Below are positions 1 through 8,037 of a DNA stretch of 34,672 nt, in pieces. The notes beneath the pieces are model-generated. The model was not told the DNA's origin. It worked only from the letters and a program-made list of their open reading frames with translations, and did not search any database. The DNA is from Clostridiales bacterium Firm_05 (GTDB lineage Bacteria > Bacillota > Clostridia > Oscillospirales > Ruminococcaceae): assembly GCA_001604035.1 (NCBI GenBank), contig LVAK01000007.1:1-34672 (forward strand). The letters run 5' to 3'. The first letter of the stretch is position 1, and every line of letters begins with the position of its first letter. The translations under genes were made by a program, and so were the position numbers.

Positions 1-758
1 GAAGGACGCTGTGTCTTTCCGTTGTCTGCTATATCAACAGCCATTGCAAGATCTGCTGAAGCGTCAACATAAACGTGGCAGTTGCCTGCTCCGGTCTCGA
101 TAACAGGAACTGTTGCTGTATTAACAACGGCCTGGATAAGTCTTGCGCTTCCTCTCGGAATGAGAACATCAACATAGCCGTTGAGCTTCATGAGCTCATT
201 TGTAGTCTCACGTGAAGTATTGTCAACCACCTGTATTGAATCAGCCGGCAGACCTGCTGCCTCAATAGCCATCCTCATTATTGAGCCAAGGCATATATTG
301 GAGTGTATAGCCTCTTTTCCGCCCTTGAGTATAACTGCATTTCCTGCCTTGAGGCAGAGTGCAGCGGCATCTACAGTAACATTCGGACGGGATTCGTAGA
401 TTATACCTATAACTCCGAGAGGTACTCTTGTCTTGCATATCCTGAGGCCATTGGGACGTGACCATCCTTCAATGATCTCTCCGATAGGATCGTTCATTGC
501 AATAAGCTCTCTTATACCGTTTGCCATTCCCTCGATACGGCTCTCATTGAGTCTGAGTCTGTCCTGCATAGCCTCGGAAATACCGTTCTCCTTTGCTGCT
601 GCAAGATCCTTTGCGTTCTCACTTATTATGTGAGCCATGTTCTCCTTCAGCGCCTCTGCGATAGCCTCCAGCGCTTTGTCCTTTACTGCGGATGAAGCGG
701 CGGCCAGCAGCGGCTCTGCTGCTTTTGCTCTTTTTCCAAGATCTTCTGTATAGCTCAT
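1..758 (-). CDS. proA: Glutamate-5-semialdehyde dehydrogenase (gamma-glutamyl phosphate reductase), 3' end outside window
   Basis: ProA reduces gamma-glutamyl phosphate to glutamate 5-semialdehyde with NADPH, the second step of proline synthesis in the cytosol. The frame is open from an ATG at 758 to the window edge (252 codons), so the C-terminal part is missing. It reads as an aldehyde-dehydrogenase-superfamily protein: a nucleotide-binding stretch with VPLGVIGIIYESRPNVT, then LKAGNAVILKGGKEA, ETGAGNCHVYVD, and finally NGKTQRPS. In this family the catalytic cysteine follows that last motif immediately, so it lies just outside the window. A GAGGTG Shine-Dalgarno precedes the start, and proB ends 10 nt upstream, so the two are co-transcribed. 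The identification is secure; only the missing C-terminus is unknown. Confidence 0.96.
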   Translation of the reverse strand, partial: MSYTEDLGKRAKAAEPLLAAASSAVKDKALEAIAEALKENMAHIISENAKDLAAAKENGISEAMQDRLRLNESRIEGMANGIRELIAMNDPIGEIIEGWSRPNGLRICKTRVPLGVIGIIYESRPNVTVDAAALCLKAGNAVILKGGKEAIHSNICLGSIMRMAIEAAGLPADSIQVVDNTSRETTNELMKLNGYVDVLIPRGSARLIQAVVNTATVPVIETGAGNCHVYVDASADLAMAVDIADNGKTQRP

Positions 759-768
759 ATCATTCACC

Positions 769-1569
769 TCATTTTTTCTTTGCAAGGAATATTGTTCCTA
801 TGTCCTTATCTTCAAAAAGGTCGTAAAGCTTTTCAGGATCACGGCCGTTCATTATCACCATGTCGATGCCCGCTTCTGTTGCGATCTTTGCAGCATTGAT
901 CTTTGTTGACATACCGCCTGTACCGAGGCTTGTTCCTGCTCCTCCGGCAACGCTCTCTATCTCGGGAGTTATCTCCTCAACTACAGATATAGGCTTTGCA
1001 TCCGGATTTGATCTCGGATCGTCATCGTAAAGAGCATCAATGTCAGACAGTATCAGCAGCAGGTCTGCTCCGGAGAGCTCTGCGACCAGAGCTGAAAGGG
1101 AATCGTTCTCGCCTATCTCAAGCTCCAGCTCATCGATAGCGATAGTATCATTCTCATTGACTATAGGTATCACACCCATTCCCACAAGGCTTTCGATAGT
1201 ATTCTTGAAATTCTCGCAGTGGCTGGGATTGTTGATTATAGTCTTTGTAAGAAGTATCTGTCCCACAGTAACGCTGTACTTTGCGAACATATCGTCATAT
1301 ACGTGCATGAGCTCGCACTGTCCGATAGCGGCAACAGCCTGCTTGAGCTTGGTCTCCTTCGGCTTTTCCGGAAGTCCCAGCTTTCCGGCACCAAGCCCAA
1401 CTGCGCCTGATGATACCATAATTATCTCTCTGCCGGAGTTATGCAGGTCTGATATCACCCTGACAAGATTTGTCATTCTTCTTATATTGAGCTTGCCTGT
1501 CTTATGTGCAAGTGTTGATGTTCCAAGCTTTATTACGATACGCTTCTTTTCGGAAATATTCCTCATCAT
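769..1569 (-). CDS. proB: Glutamate 5-kinase, short form without PUA domain
   Basis: ProB phosphorylates glutamate to gamma-glutamyl phosphate, the committed and usually proline-inhibited step of proline synthesis. Amino-acid-kinase signatures are present in order: RIVIKLGTST near the N-terminus, VSSGAVGLG, VNENDTIA, and GTGGMSTKINAAKIA before the C-terminus. At about 266 residues it is the kinase domain only; the C-terminal PUA domain of E. coli-type enzymes (about 367 residues) is absent. There are tandem ATG codons at 1569 and 1566, with AAGGAAG just upstream overlapping the previous stop codon. An in-frame ATG at 1608 lies inside the upstream gene and lacks a ribosome site, so it was rejected. 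It lies between the hydroxyacid dehydrogenase (10-nt gap) and proA. Confidence 0.96.
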   Translation of the reverse strand: MMRNISEKKRIVIKLGTSTLAHKTGKLNIRRMTNLVRVISDLHNSGREIIMVSSGAVGLGAGKLGLPEKPKETKLKQAVAAIGQCELMHVYDDMFAKYSVTVGQILLTKTIINNPSHCENFKNTIESLVGMGVIPIVNENDTIAIDELELEIGENDSLSALVAELSGADLLLILSDIDALYDDDPRSNPDAKPISVVEEITPEIESVAGGAGTSLGTGGMSTKINAAKIATEAGIDMVIMNGRDPEKLYDLFEDKDIGTIFLAKKK

Positions 1570-1579
1570 CAATCTTCCT

Positions 1580-2539
1580 TCAGTTAACTTTATTGGTAGG
1601 AGAGCCATTCTGCCAGGCTCTAATATTGCTGCATACTATTTCTATAAGCCTCTGTCTCGTTTCAAGAGGAGCCCATGCTGTATGCGGAGTTATCGTGCAG
1701 TTCTTCGCTGTTTTAAGCGGAGTATCCGGCGACATCGGCTCCTTGTCCAGCACATCCAGATAGGCAGCGGCGATCTTTCCGGTATTGAGAGCATCTGCAA
1801 GCTCCTTCTCGTTTACGATACCGCCTCTTGCTGTATTTATAAGCATAGCCGAGCTCTTCATATGTGAGAGCAGCTCGCCGCTTACTATATGCTTTGTCTG
1901 CTCAGTGAGGGGGCAGTGGAATGTAAGCACATCAGCCTTTTCTGCGGCTGTGATAACATCCGTCACCTCGTATGGACAATCCTTCGGCGCAGTACGTGTA
2001 CTTACCACAATATTCATACCGAAAGCATGGCCTATTTCCGCCACCTTTCTTCCTATAGAGCCATAGCCGACAATCGAAAGAGTTCTGCCTGCCAGCTCCG
2101 AGGTAGGTATAGGGAAATATGAAAACGCCGGTGAGCGTTCCCATTCGCCGTCTTTTACAGCCTTGTCGTAGTCTCTGATACGGCTGAAATGGTCAAGGAT
2201 ATACGCAAAGGTCTGCTGCGCCACAGCATTTGTGGAATACTGTCCGGCATTGCATACAGCTATCCCCTTCTCAGCGGCGTATGCTATATCAACATTGTTG
2301 TAGCCTGTTGCAAAAAGACCTATGTATTTTATATTCGGGCAGGCATCCATGACCTCCCGGGTAATGAGCACCTTATTGCAGAGTACGATATCTGCATCGC
2401 CTATATTTGCGGCAGTTTCCTCCGGCTTTGTAAAAGGGATGATCTTTACTTCACCCAGCTCTTCCAGCTTTGACACCGGGATATCTCCGCTTATGTTGAC
2501 AGTATACCAGTCAAGAACTGCAATCTTCAAACCGCTCAT
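1580..2539 (-). CDS. D-2-hydroxyacid dehydrogenase (glycerate/hydroxypyruvate-reductase type)
   Basis: This is a 319-residue NAD-dependent D-isomer 2-hydroxyacid dehydrogenase. The Rossmann motif GYGSIGRKVAEI lies near residue 155. The family catalytic set is visible in order: Arg in INTARGGIVNE, Glu in LDVLDKEP, and His in ITPHTAWAP. The N-terminal substrate domain carries the GLFATGYNNVDI segment typical of hydroxypyruvate reductase/glycerate dehydrogenase. The exact substrate is inferred only; D-lactate or another 2-ketoacid is possible. The ATG overlaps the stop of the upstream membrane-protein gene (ATGA), implying translational coupling. The GGGGAGG is very close to this ATG, so the TTG three codons later is an alternative start. 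It precedes proB in the same operon. Confidence 0.85.
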   Translation of the reverse strand: MSGLKIAVLDWYTVNISGDIPVSKLEELGEVKIIPFTKPEETAANIGDADIVLCNKVLITREVMDACPNIKYIGLFATGYNNVDIAYAAEKGIAVCNAGQYSTNAVAQQTFAYILDHFSRIRDYDKAVKDGEWERSPAFSYFPIPTSELAGRTLSIVGYGSIGRKVAEIGHAFGMNIVVSTRTAPKDCPYEVTDVITAAEKADVLTFHCPLTEQTKHIVSGELLSHMKSSAMLINTARGGIVNEKELADALNTGKIAAAYLDVLDKEPMSPDTPLKTAKNCTITPHTAWAPLETRQRLIEIVCSNIRAWQNGSPTNKVN

Positions 2540-2874
2540 TCCTCCCCGCTGTTGTCCTCAGTGCTCTCAGCAACAGTCTCTGCCGGCTTGCAGATAAATG
2601 TTGATACCAGTGCGGCAATCAGCAGCAGTACCTGAAGTATTCCTATTCCGTAGTATACAGCCTTGCTTTCTGAGAGCCAGAAGCCAAGCGATACAAATAT
2701 TGCAGAAGCGATAAGCACCTGATAAGGGCGCTTCTGTACGTAGAAACGGTAAATAAAAAATATTACGGCAATGCTTACGAAAGCCATATGAAGTCCCAGT
2801 GGAAACGGAAAAAGAGATGGCTGTACAGCCTCTGATGTCTGATCCATTGTAATGAGCATATCCTGAATATTCAT
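2536..2874 (-). CDS. Small membrane protein, unknown function
   Basis: The product is a 112-residue protein I do not recognise. It has three hydrophobic stretches, around residues 27-43 (LGLHMAFVSIAVIFFIY), 54-67 and 73-93 (VYYGIGILQVLLLIAALVST), followed by an acidic hydrophilic tail (AETVAESTEDNSGEE). This predicts a two- or three-pass inner-membrane protein. The start is supported by a GGAGAG ribosome site 5 nt upstream and by a promoter 60-90 nt upstream. It is the first gene of the operon that continues into the hydroxyacid dehydrogenase, proB and proA, and its stop overlaps the next start. Nothing in its sequence links it to proline synthesis. Confidence 0.75.
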   Translation of the reverse strand: MNIQDMLITMDQTSEAVQPSLFPFPLGLHMAFVSIAVIFFIYRFYVQKRPYQVLIASAIFVSLGFWLSESKAVYYGIGILQVLLLIAALVSTFICKPAETVAESTEDNSGEE

Positions 2875-2931
2875 GATCTCTCCATTCTGCCCCTACACAT
2901 GGGGCGATCGGTTTTTAAACATACTTTAATT

Positions 2932-2960
2932 ATTATATCATACCGCTGATAAAAATTCAA
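2932..2960 (-). promoter_or_regulatory. Promoter of the membrane protein-hydroxyacid dehydrogenase-proBA operon
   Basis: On the minus strand TTGAAT (2960-2955) is followed by a 17-nt spacer and TATAAT (2937-2932), with TGA just before the -10 giving an extended TGnTATAAT. The 5' leader contains a small GCCCC/GGGGC hairpin (2889-2905). Confidence 0.8.
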
Positions 2961-3106
2961 CAGATTTTTAAAAATAATTGCCGGATATATCCTTTATTCA
3001 CAATATTATCATTTTTCATGCCCCGAAAAAGATTATTCTGCATATCGCCCACCTGTTAATTTCACGGATATCTCACATTATGTCAGTAAAAAAATACTAT
3101 ATTTCA

Positions 3107-3135
3107 TTGTATTCATTACTGTAATAATGTATAAT
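3107..3135 (+). promoter_or_regulatory. Promoter of the pectate lyase gene
   Basis: TTGTAT (3107-3112), a 17-nt spacer and a perfect TATAAT (3130-3135) lie upstream of the lyase. The predicted transcript start (about 3142) lies downstream of an in-frame ATG at 3127, which supports ATG 3172 as the true start. The rest of the 2961-3106 gap is AT-rich, with no gene seen. Confidence 0.65.
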
Positions 3136-3171
3136 AATGTAAAATATATTTTGTTTTTCGGGGGGATTATC

Positions 3172-5718
3172 ATGAGCAGATATCCAAAGAGAATGATCGC
3201 ATTTATCACCGGCATCACGGCTGTCCTTTCATCATCAGGAGCATACCTGCCGGCAAGAGATAATACACATGAGCTTAACGCTTCTGCCGCTTCAGGAAGA
3301 ATACCCGCTTTTCCGGGAGCTGTCGGCGGCGGAAAGTACGCTACTGGAGGACGTGGCGGAGAGGTATATCACGTTACCAACCTCAATGACAGCGGCGAGG
3401 GTTCCTTCCGTGATGCTGTAAGCAAATCCGGACGCATCGTCGTTTTCGATGTAAGCGGTACTATCGAACTTCAGGGCAATATCCTCTGCCAGAGCAATAT
3501 CACTATCGCCGGACAGACTGCTCCCGGCGGTTCAGGAATCACTCTCAAGAACTACAAAATGGGTATGGCCGGAGATAATATAATCTGCCGCTACATCAGC
3601 TCACGTCCGGGACCGTATGCCTCCACCAGCTCCGGAAATGACGCATGGGGCGGTGCAAAGGGCTCAAACTCCATTATCGACCACTGCTCAATGGGCTGGA
3701 CGACAGATGAACAGTGGGGGCTGTACTCCAATAATATGAACTATACTGTGCAGTATTCAGTGCTCGGGCCTGCTGATTCATGGGGCGGACACAAGAAAGG
3801 TCTCCACGGCTTCGGCATAATGATGGGCAAGGGCGCCCTCACTTTCGATCACAATCTCATAATACACAACGTTTCACGAAACTTCCGTGGCAAGGTCGAA
3901 GGACAGAATACGGCGGATTTCACCAATAATATCATATATGACTGGGGCTACCAGACCGCCTACGGTACTATCGGCCACCTGAACTACGTGAACAATACCC
4001 TCAAAGCCGGCAACTCCACTACCGGCGGCTATCACTGGATGAACGTGGACAGTACTACAAAGCCTGAGAACTTCAAGGTGTACTGTGCCGGAAACCGTCT
4101 CATAAACAAAGACGGCTCATTCCACTCCATAACCAGCGACAACTGGTCAGGAGTATCCGTAAAAAGCGGCATAGGCATCACCAAGGACAATCTGTACAGC
4201 GCCTCACCTTTCAGCATAACCAACAACGGCGAAAATGTTTCGTCTGTACAGGGCTGTGAGAGCGCTGCTGCCTCCTATGACCATGTTATAAGCTTTGCCG
4301 GCAACGGTATCTCTCCCGACAAACGTACTGCTATCGACCAACAGTGTGCCAATGAAACCAAGAACAGCACCGGCTCATGCAGCGGCACGGCAGCATATGA
4401 CTCCTCACAGACCGACCTGAACAAATACAATATAAAGTGCGGAGTGACCTATTCCTATCCCTCAGCTATCCTCAAAAAAGAGATAACCGATGCTGACAAC
4501 GACGGAATGGCTGATGACTGGGAGCTGGCAAGAGGCCTTGATCCAAGTGATCCTACTGACTATAACGGGGATTACTGCGACAAAGGATATACCAATATCG
4601 AGTATTATATCAACGATCTTACTGTAGATTCCTTCCCGGCAGGCGTTGTGCAGCTCTCTCCCGAAAGCTCAACTCCCCCTGCTCCGGCAGTATCAGCTTT
4701 TGAGACCATTGAGGCAGAAAGCTTCTCTGCACAGGAAGGGATAAAAGCCGAGGAGCTCTCCTCAGGCGGCCAGAACATAGGCTATATCGAGAACGGCGAC
4801 TGGGCTATGTATCGCCGTATCAGTTTCGGTGACGGCGCACGTTCATTCAAGGGGCTCTTCTCCGGCAATCCAGCCACCATAGAGCTTTATCTTGACGACC
4901 TTTCAACGTCCCCTGCTGCAAAGATAGACTTCCCCGGAACTTCCGGCTTCTCCGACTATCAGGAAATTGAGGCCACTATCCCTATGATAAAGGGCACACA
5001 TACCCTCTATCTGAAATTCACCGGCGGTGACGGATACCTGCTCAATGCTGACAGCTTTATTTTCGGCAAGGATCCTGTGCCGATGAACGGAAAGCTCTTC
5101 AAAAATGTTATCATAAACGAATCCGCTCACCCTCAGAGCTGGAGGATAGCTGAAAACGCTGCGGAGGGATCGCTGATATTCGGCGACCGTGATTTCACGA
5201 TCGCACAGCTCCAGTCAAATCTTGCCGGCGCAGAGCAGCTCCTGACCGCCTGTGATGCCAAGAGCACGACCGGTGATGACATCGTTTCCTTCACCGCCGG
5301 AGCAGATATGTCTCTCTATGTGGCGCTGGACAGCCGTGTGGAGAAGGTACCGGAATGGCTCAGCGATTTTGCGCTGATGCGCTCAATATTCAACTCGTCA
5401 AATGATGTTGTTTTCAATGTTTACCGGAAGGATATGAAGTCCGGCGAAAAAATAACGCTCGGCTGTAATGGCCAGTCGAGCTACTGCGTGAATTATACAC
5501 TGCTTGCAATACCGGCAGAGATAATTCCGGAAAAGGTGGCCGGAGATGTTAATACCGATGGAAAGTTCGGTATACCGGATCTCGTCCTCACACAGAAATA
5601 CCTGCTCCGCAACTCAGAGCTGTCTCAGGAGCAGTTTACTGCCGCCGATATGGACGGTGACGGCCAGGTAAATGCATTCGATACCACATTGATGCGAATG
5701 GAGCTTCTGGCACAATAA
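3172..5718 (+). CDS. Secreted pectate lyase (PL1-like) with CBM6-like module and C-terminal type I dockerin
   Basis: This 848-residue modular protein should cleave pectate/pectin by beta-elimination outside the cell. Modules in order: a signal peptide (basic start, hydrophobic core IAFITGITAVLSSSGAY, to about residue 30-40); a parallel beta-helix polysaccharide lyase domain (about 45-460) with FPGAVGGGKYATGGRGGEV, GSFRDAVS and ITIAGQTAPGG; a short calcium-site-like linker (DADNDGMADDWELARGLDP); a CBM6-like beta-sandwich (about 525-640, EAESFSAQEG, IENGDWAMYRRI, LNADSFIFG); a further beta-rich module (about 650-780); and a dockerin (GDVNTDGKFGIPD and DMDGDGQVNAFD repeats). The dockerin implies attachment to a cohesin-bearing scaffoldin. 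The start was chosen by a GGGGGG ribosome site 6 nt upstream. The gene is monocistronic. Confidence 0.93.
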   Translation: MSRYPKRMIAFITGITAVLSSSGAYLPARDNTHELNASAASGRIPAFPGAVGGGKYATGGRGGEVYHVTNLNDSGEGSFRDAVSKSGRIVVFDVSGTIELQGNILCQSNITIAGQTAPGGSGITLKNYKMGMAGDNIICRYISSRPGPYASTSSGNDAWGGAKGSNSIIDHCSMGWTTDEQWGLYSNNMNYTVQYSVLGPADSWGGHKKGLHGFGIMMGKGALTFDHNLIIHNVSRNFRGKVEGQNTADFTNNIIYDWGYQTAYGTIGHLNYVNNTLKAGNSTTGGYHWMNVDSTTKPENFKVYCAGNRLINKDGSFHSITSDNWSGVSVKSGIGITKDNLYSASPFSITNNGENVSSVQGCESAAASYDHVISFAGNGISPDKRTAIDQQCANETKNSTGSCSGTAAYDSSQTDLNKYNIKCGVTYSYPSAILKKEITDADNDGMADDWELARGLDPSDPTDYNGDYCDKGYTNIEYYINDLTVDSFPAGVVQLSPESSTPPAPAVSAFETIEAESFSAQEGIKAEELSSGGQNIGYIENGDWAMYRRISFGDGARSFKGLFSGNPATIELYLDDLSTSPAAKIDFPGTSGFSDYQEIEATIPMIKGTHTLYLKFTGGDGYLLNADSFIFGKDPVPMNGKLFKNVIINESAHPQSWRIAENAAEGSLIFGDRDFTIAQLQSNLAGAEQLLTACDAKSTTGDDIVSFTAGADMSLYVALDSRVEKVPEWLSDFALMRSIFNSSNDVVFNVYRKDMKSGEKITLGCNGQSSYCVNYTLLAIPAEIIPEKVAGDVNTDGKFGIPDLVLTQKYLLRNSELSQEQFTAADMDGDGQVNAFDTTLMRMELLAQ

Positions 5719-5780
5719 CAAATCTGTCTTACCTGCTGTCCGCCTGCACTCGGATAGCGTAAGAATATAAAGGGACAAAT

Positions 5781-5849
5781 CAGAAGAAAAGCCGCTGCGT
5801 AAATGCTTCCCATATATTGGGGAACTGACGCAATGCGGCTTTTCTTCTG
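5781..5849 (+). terminator. Long hairpin terminator after the pectate lyase
   Basis: A perfect 15-bp stem pairs CAGAAGAAAAGCCGC (5781-5795) with its complement at 5835-5849, with a further GCGT/ACGC pairing inside the 39-nt loop. The T-rich 3' arm (GCGGCTTTTCTTCTG) makes it terminator-like, although no long T-run follows. Confidence 0.6.
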
Positions 5850-5856
5850 CAAAAAT

Positions 5857-6187
5857 AAAAAACGCCGGAGGCGACAAGAAATGGGAGTCCAGAGGGTCTG
5901 TGATCCTCTGGCAGGGAGGTGTACGAGGAGGGACAGAGTCCCTCCTAAGAAGCAGTAAAACAAGCGAAGCAATGTTTTACTGCCGGTTTTATTAGGTATA
6001 TCCCGGCTTGACCGGCATGATAACGTGTCGGTCAAGCCGAGGGATGCATAAAATGCACCGTCCGTACAGCATTGCTTCGCTTGCTGTACTGCTTTTCATG
6101 GAGGGCGCTGCCCTCCCTCGCACACCCACCTGCCAGAGGATCACAGACCCTCTGGACTCCCATTATTTGCCGCCTTCGGCGTTTTTT
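5857..6187. repeat. 331-bp imperfect palindrome: two facing copies of a multi-hairpin repeat element
   Basis: Position 5857 pairs with 6187 and the centre is near 6022 (GGCTTGACCG...CGGTCAAGCC). The left arm and the reverse complement of the right arm are mostly identical, including a run of about 35 nt beginning ATGGGAGTCCAGAGG. Each arm also folds alone into several hairpins: CGCC/GGCG, CCAGAGG/CCTCTGG, a GAGGG/CCCTC hairpin, and a hairpin with the loop AAGCGAAGCAAT. Where the arms differ within a stem, both strands of that stem change together. Apparent reading frames here are by-products of the palindrome. Confidence 0.9.
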
Positions 6188-6198
6188 CTTATTTCATT

Positions 6199-6235
6199 GA
6201 TAAAGGCTGCAAGCCTTCCGCTTGCAGCCTTTATC
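6199..6235 (-). terminator. Terminator of the lysine operon (minus strand)
   Basis: A perfect 15-bp stem, GATAAAGGCTGCAAG (6199-6213) with CTTGCAGCCTTTATC (6221-6235) and a 7-nt loop, lies 3 bp beyond the thioesterase stop codon. It is strong but lacks a long T-run, so it could also stop transcription arriving from the other side. Confidence 0.7.
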
Positions 6236-6238
6236 ATA

Positions 6239-6643
6239 TCAGCCATTCTTATGAAATCCCAGGCACTGCATTATCGCTACAGGAGCACCGTTCTCATCGC
6301 TTACTGTAACGTTGTACGAACAGGTCGTGCGTCCGTCCTTCACCAGCACTGCCTCTGCGATTATACGTCCTGTCTTCGGTACTCCGATAAAGGAAATAGA
6401 TGTATTTATAGCTACTACACCTGGTTCCTGCCAGTTTGATGCAACGGCAAAGGCAAAATCTGCAAGAGTAAAGTATACTCCTCCCATAACTCCGCCCATA
6501 GCATTTTTGTGATGATCGTTAAGTGTAAGGCTTACTTTTGCATAATGGTCGCCCAGTTCATCTATCACCGCACCGGTCTCCGTTGCATAGCGGTCGTTCT
6601 CGAATATTTTTCTTACTTTTTCAAGTGTTTCAATATCTGCCAT
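6239..6643 (-). CDS. PaaI-family hotdog-fold thioesterase
   Basis: This 134-residue protein has the hotdog thioesterase layout. An N-terminal helix leads to HHKNAMGGVMGGVYFTLADF, matching the family HGG-x-hxxLxD motif that carries the active-site acidic residue. Beta strands with TSISFIGVPKTGRIIAEA follow. Members hydrolyse acyl-CoA thioesters, often aromatic or short-chain; the substrate here is not predictable. The start at 6643 has an AGGAG site 8 nt upstream, and the acetyltransferase ends 3 bp before it, so translation is probably coupled. It is the last gene before a strong hairpin. Its link to lysine synthesis, whose promoter it probably shares, is unclear. Confidence 0.85.
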   Translation of the reverse strand: MADIETLEKVRKIFENDRYATETGAVIDELGDHYAKVSLTLNDHHKNAMGGVMGGVYFTLADFAFAVASNWQEPGVVAINTSISFIGVPKTGRIIAEAVLVKDGRTTCSYNVTVSDENGAPVAIMQCLGFHKNG

Positions 6644-6646
6644 GAT

Positions 6647-7210
6647 CTATCTCCTGCTTTCATATTCATCTCTTAATATTGAGAAATACAGCCTTCCCAC
6701 ATACTTTCCGTTCATAAAGAAGTAATCTCTCAGCGTTCCCTCATATGTAAATCCGCATTTCTCTATAACACGCTTTGAAGGTGCATTTATAGTCTTTGTG
6801 CATATCTGCACCTTATGAAGATTCATCTTGTCAAATCCAAAGCTGATGACCGCCTTTGTTGCCTCTGTCGCATAGCCCCTGCACTGATACTCCGCACCTA
6901 TACAGTACTCTATCTCCGCAAAATGGTTCTTGCTGTCTACAAGGAAATATGCTATCTGTCCTATACACTGGCCGCTTTCCTTATCGATGACCGCCCAGCG
7001 ATAGTAGTCCTCACGGGAATAATTGCCTATATACTTTTCAAGGAGTCCGTTTACTTCCTCTAATGTATGGTATGTAGGCTCAGAATACATAGTCTGCACC
7101 TTTTCATCTGATGCCCAGTTCCTGAAAACTGCCTCGCAGTCGCTGTACTCAAAGCGCCTGAGTATCAGTCTATCTGTCTCTATAGTCTGTGTACCAATAT
7201 TTGTAAGCAT
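6647..7210 (-). CDS. GNAT-family N-acetyltransferase (RimJ/RimL-like)
   Basis: This 187-residue protein begins with the ETDRLILRRFEYSD signature of the RimJ/RimL-type GNAT group. It contains the acetyl-CoA-binding motif A segment around YQCRGYATEATKAVISFGF, and ends with the motif B-like NAPSKRVIEKCGFTYEGTLRD. It should transfer an acetyl group from acetyl-CoA to a protein N-terminus or small-molecule amine; the acceptor is unknown. The ATG at 7210 follows GAGGG with a 7-nt gap. It lies 56 nt downstream of dapB and directly before the thioesterase. A TTTCCCC/GGGGAAA inverted repeat (7232-7259) sits in the dapB gap and could modulate expression. Confidence 0.87.
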   Translation of the reverse strand: MLTNIGTQTIETDRLILRRFEYSDCEAVFRNWASDEKVQTMYSEPTYHTLEEVNGLLEKYIGNYSREDYYRWAVIDKESGQCIGQIAYFLVDSKNHFAEIEYCIGAEYQCRGYATEATKAVISFGFDKMNLHKVQICTKTINAPSKRVIEKCGFTYEGTLRDYFFMNGKYVGRLYFSILRDEYESRR

Positions 7211-7266
7211 CAGCTAACCCTCTTTTCATTTTTTCCCCCTCCTGAAAAAGAAGGGGAAATTCTGTC

Positions 7267-8016
7267 TCATACTAATCCTGACATATCATAAAGTCCTGCG
7301 GGTTTATCCTTAAGGAATACTGCGGCATTTACAGCTCCCTCGGCAAACACCATTTTTGAAGCTGCTGAGTGGGAGAGTGTTATCACCTCGTCGTTTCCGG
7401 CAAATATAACATCATGCTCGCCGACGATAGTGCCGCCTCTTATAGCGTGCATACCGATCTCAGATTTCTCCCTCTTCTGACGGCGTGAGTGACGGTCATA
7501 CACATAGTGCTTTGAGTTGTCAAGTGTCTCGTTGATAGCGTTAGCCAGCATTATTGCAGTACCGCTGGGAGCATCTATCTTCTGATTATGATGCTTCTCA
7601 ACTATCTCAATATCAAACTGATCTCCCAGTACAGAAGCAGCCTTCTTTGCAAGTGTCACAAGGAGATTGATACCCAGTGACATATTGAATGTAAAGAATA
7701 CAGGTATCTGCTGAGCAGCTGCCTTTATCTTTGCTGTCTGCTCATCGCTGTATCCGGTAGAACCAATTACGAGCGGAGTGCCTGTAGACTTGCAGTAATC
7801 CAGCAGTCCGTCCAGACATGAGGGATTTGAGAAGTCTATTATTACATCCGGCTTTACGGGAAGCTGTGCAGGAGCTTCCACTATAGGGAAATCTGCATAC
7901 TGCTTGGTGTACAGGTCGATACCGGCAACGACTGTACAATCCTCTCTTGCGTCAGCGCAATTGAAGATATTGCGTCCCATTTTGCCGTTTGCACCGCTGA
8001 TAACTATATTAGTCAT
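7267..8016 (-). CDS. dapB: 4-hydroxy-tetrahydrodipicolinate reductase
   Basis: DapB reduces the DapA product to tetrahydrodipicolinate with NAD(P)H, in the diaminopimelate/lysine pathway. The 249-residue protein has the N-terminal nucleotide-binding motif ISGANGKMGRNI and a VIIDFSNPSC segment. The family signature EKHHNQKIDAPSGTA contains the catalytic His/Lys pair, and GMHAIRGGTIVGEH and the C-terminal KPAGLYDMSGLV complete the fold. The length is normal for a short DapB. The ATG has AAAGGATG upstream. It follows the lipoprotein gene by 21 nt, and a GNAT gene lies downstream. Expression is probably under the lysine riboswitch ahead of asd. Confidence 0.97.
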   Translation of the reverse strand: MTNIVISGANGKMGRNIFNCADAREDCTVVAGIDLYTKQYADFPIVEAPAQLPVKPDVIIDFSNPSCLDGLLDYCKSTGTPLVIGSTGYSDEQTAKIKAAAQQIPVFFTFNMSLGINLLVTLAKKAASVLGDQFDIEIVEKHHNQKIDAPSGTAIMLANAINETLDNSKHYVYDRHSRRQKREKSEIGMHAIRGGTIVGEHDVIFAGNDEVITLSHSAASKMVFAEGAVNAAVFLKDKPAGLYDMSGLV

Positions 8017-8037
8017 TTTTTACACATCCTTTGACGA

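Noticed and set aside
1040-1867. 275-codon plus-strand open frame across proB and the dehydrogenase
   Set aside because: A shadow of two conserved minus-strand genes.
6008-6439. 143-codon plus-strand frame running through the palindrome
   Set aside because: It crosses the inverted repeat, a terminator and the thioesterase gene; no coding features.
7170-7229. 19-codon upstream frame before the GNAT gene with a strong AGGAGGGGG site
   Set aside because: It overlaps the GNAT start in another frame and could be a leader peptide, but the purine-rich run may simply be part of the TTTCCCC/GGGGAAA hairpin; no conservation evidence.
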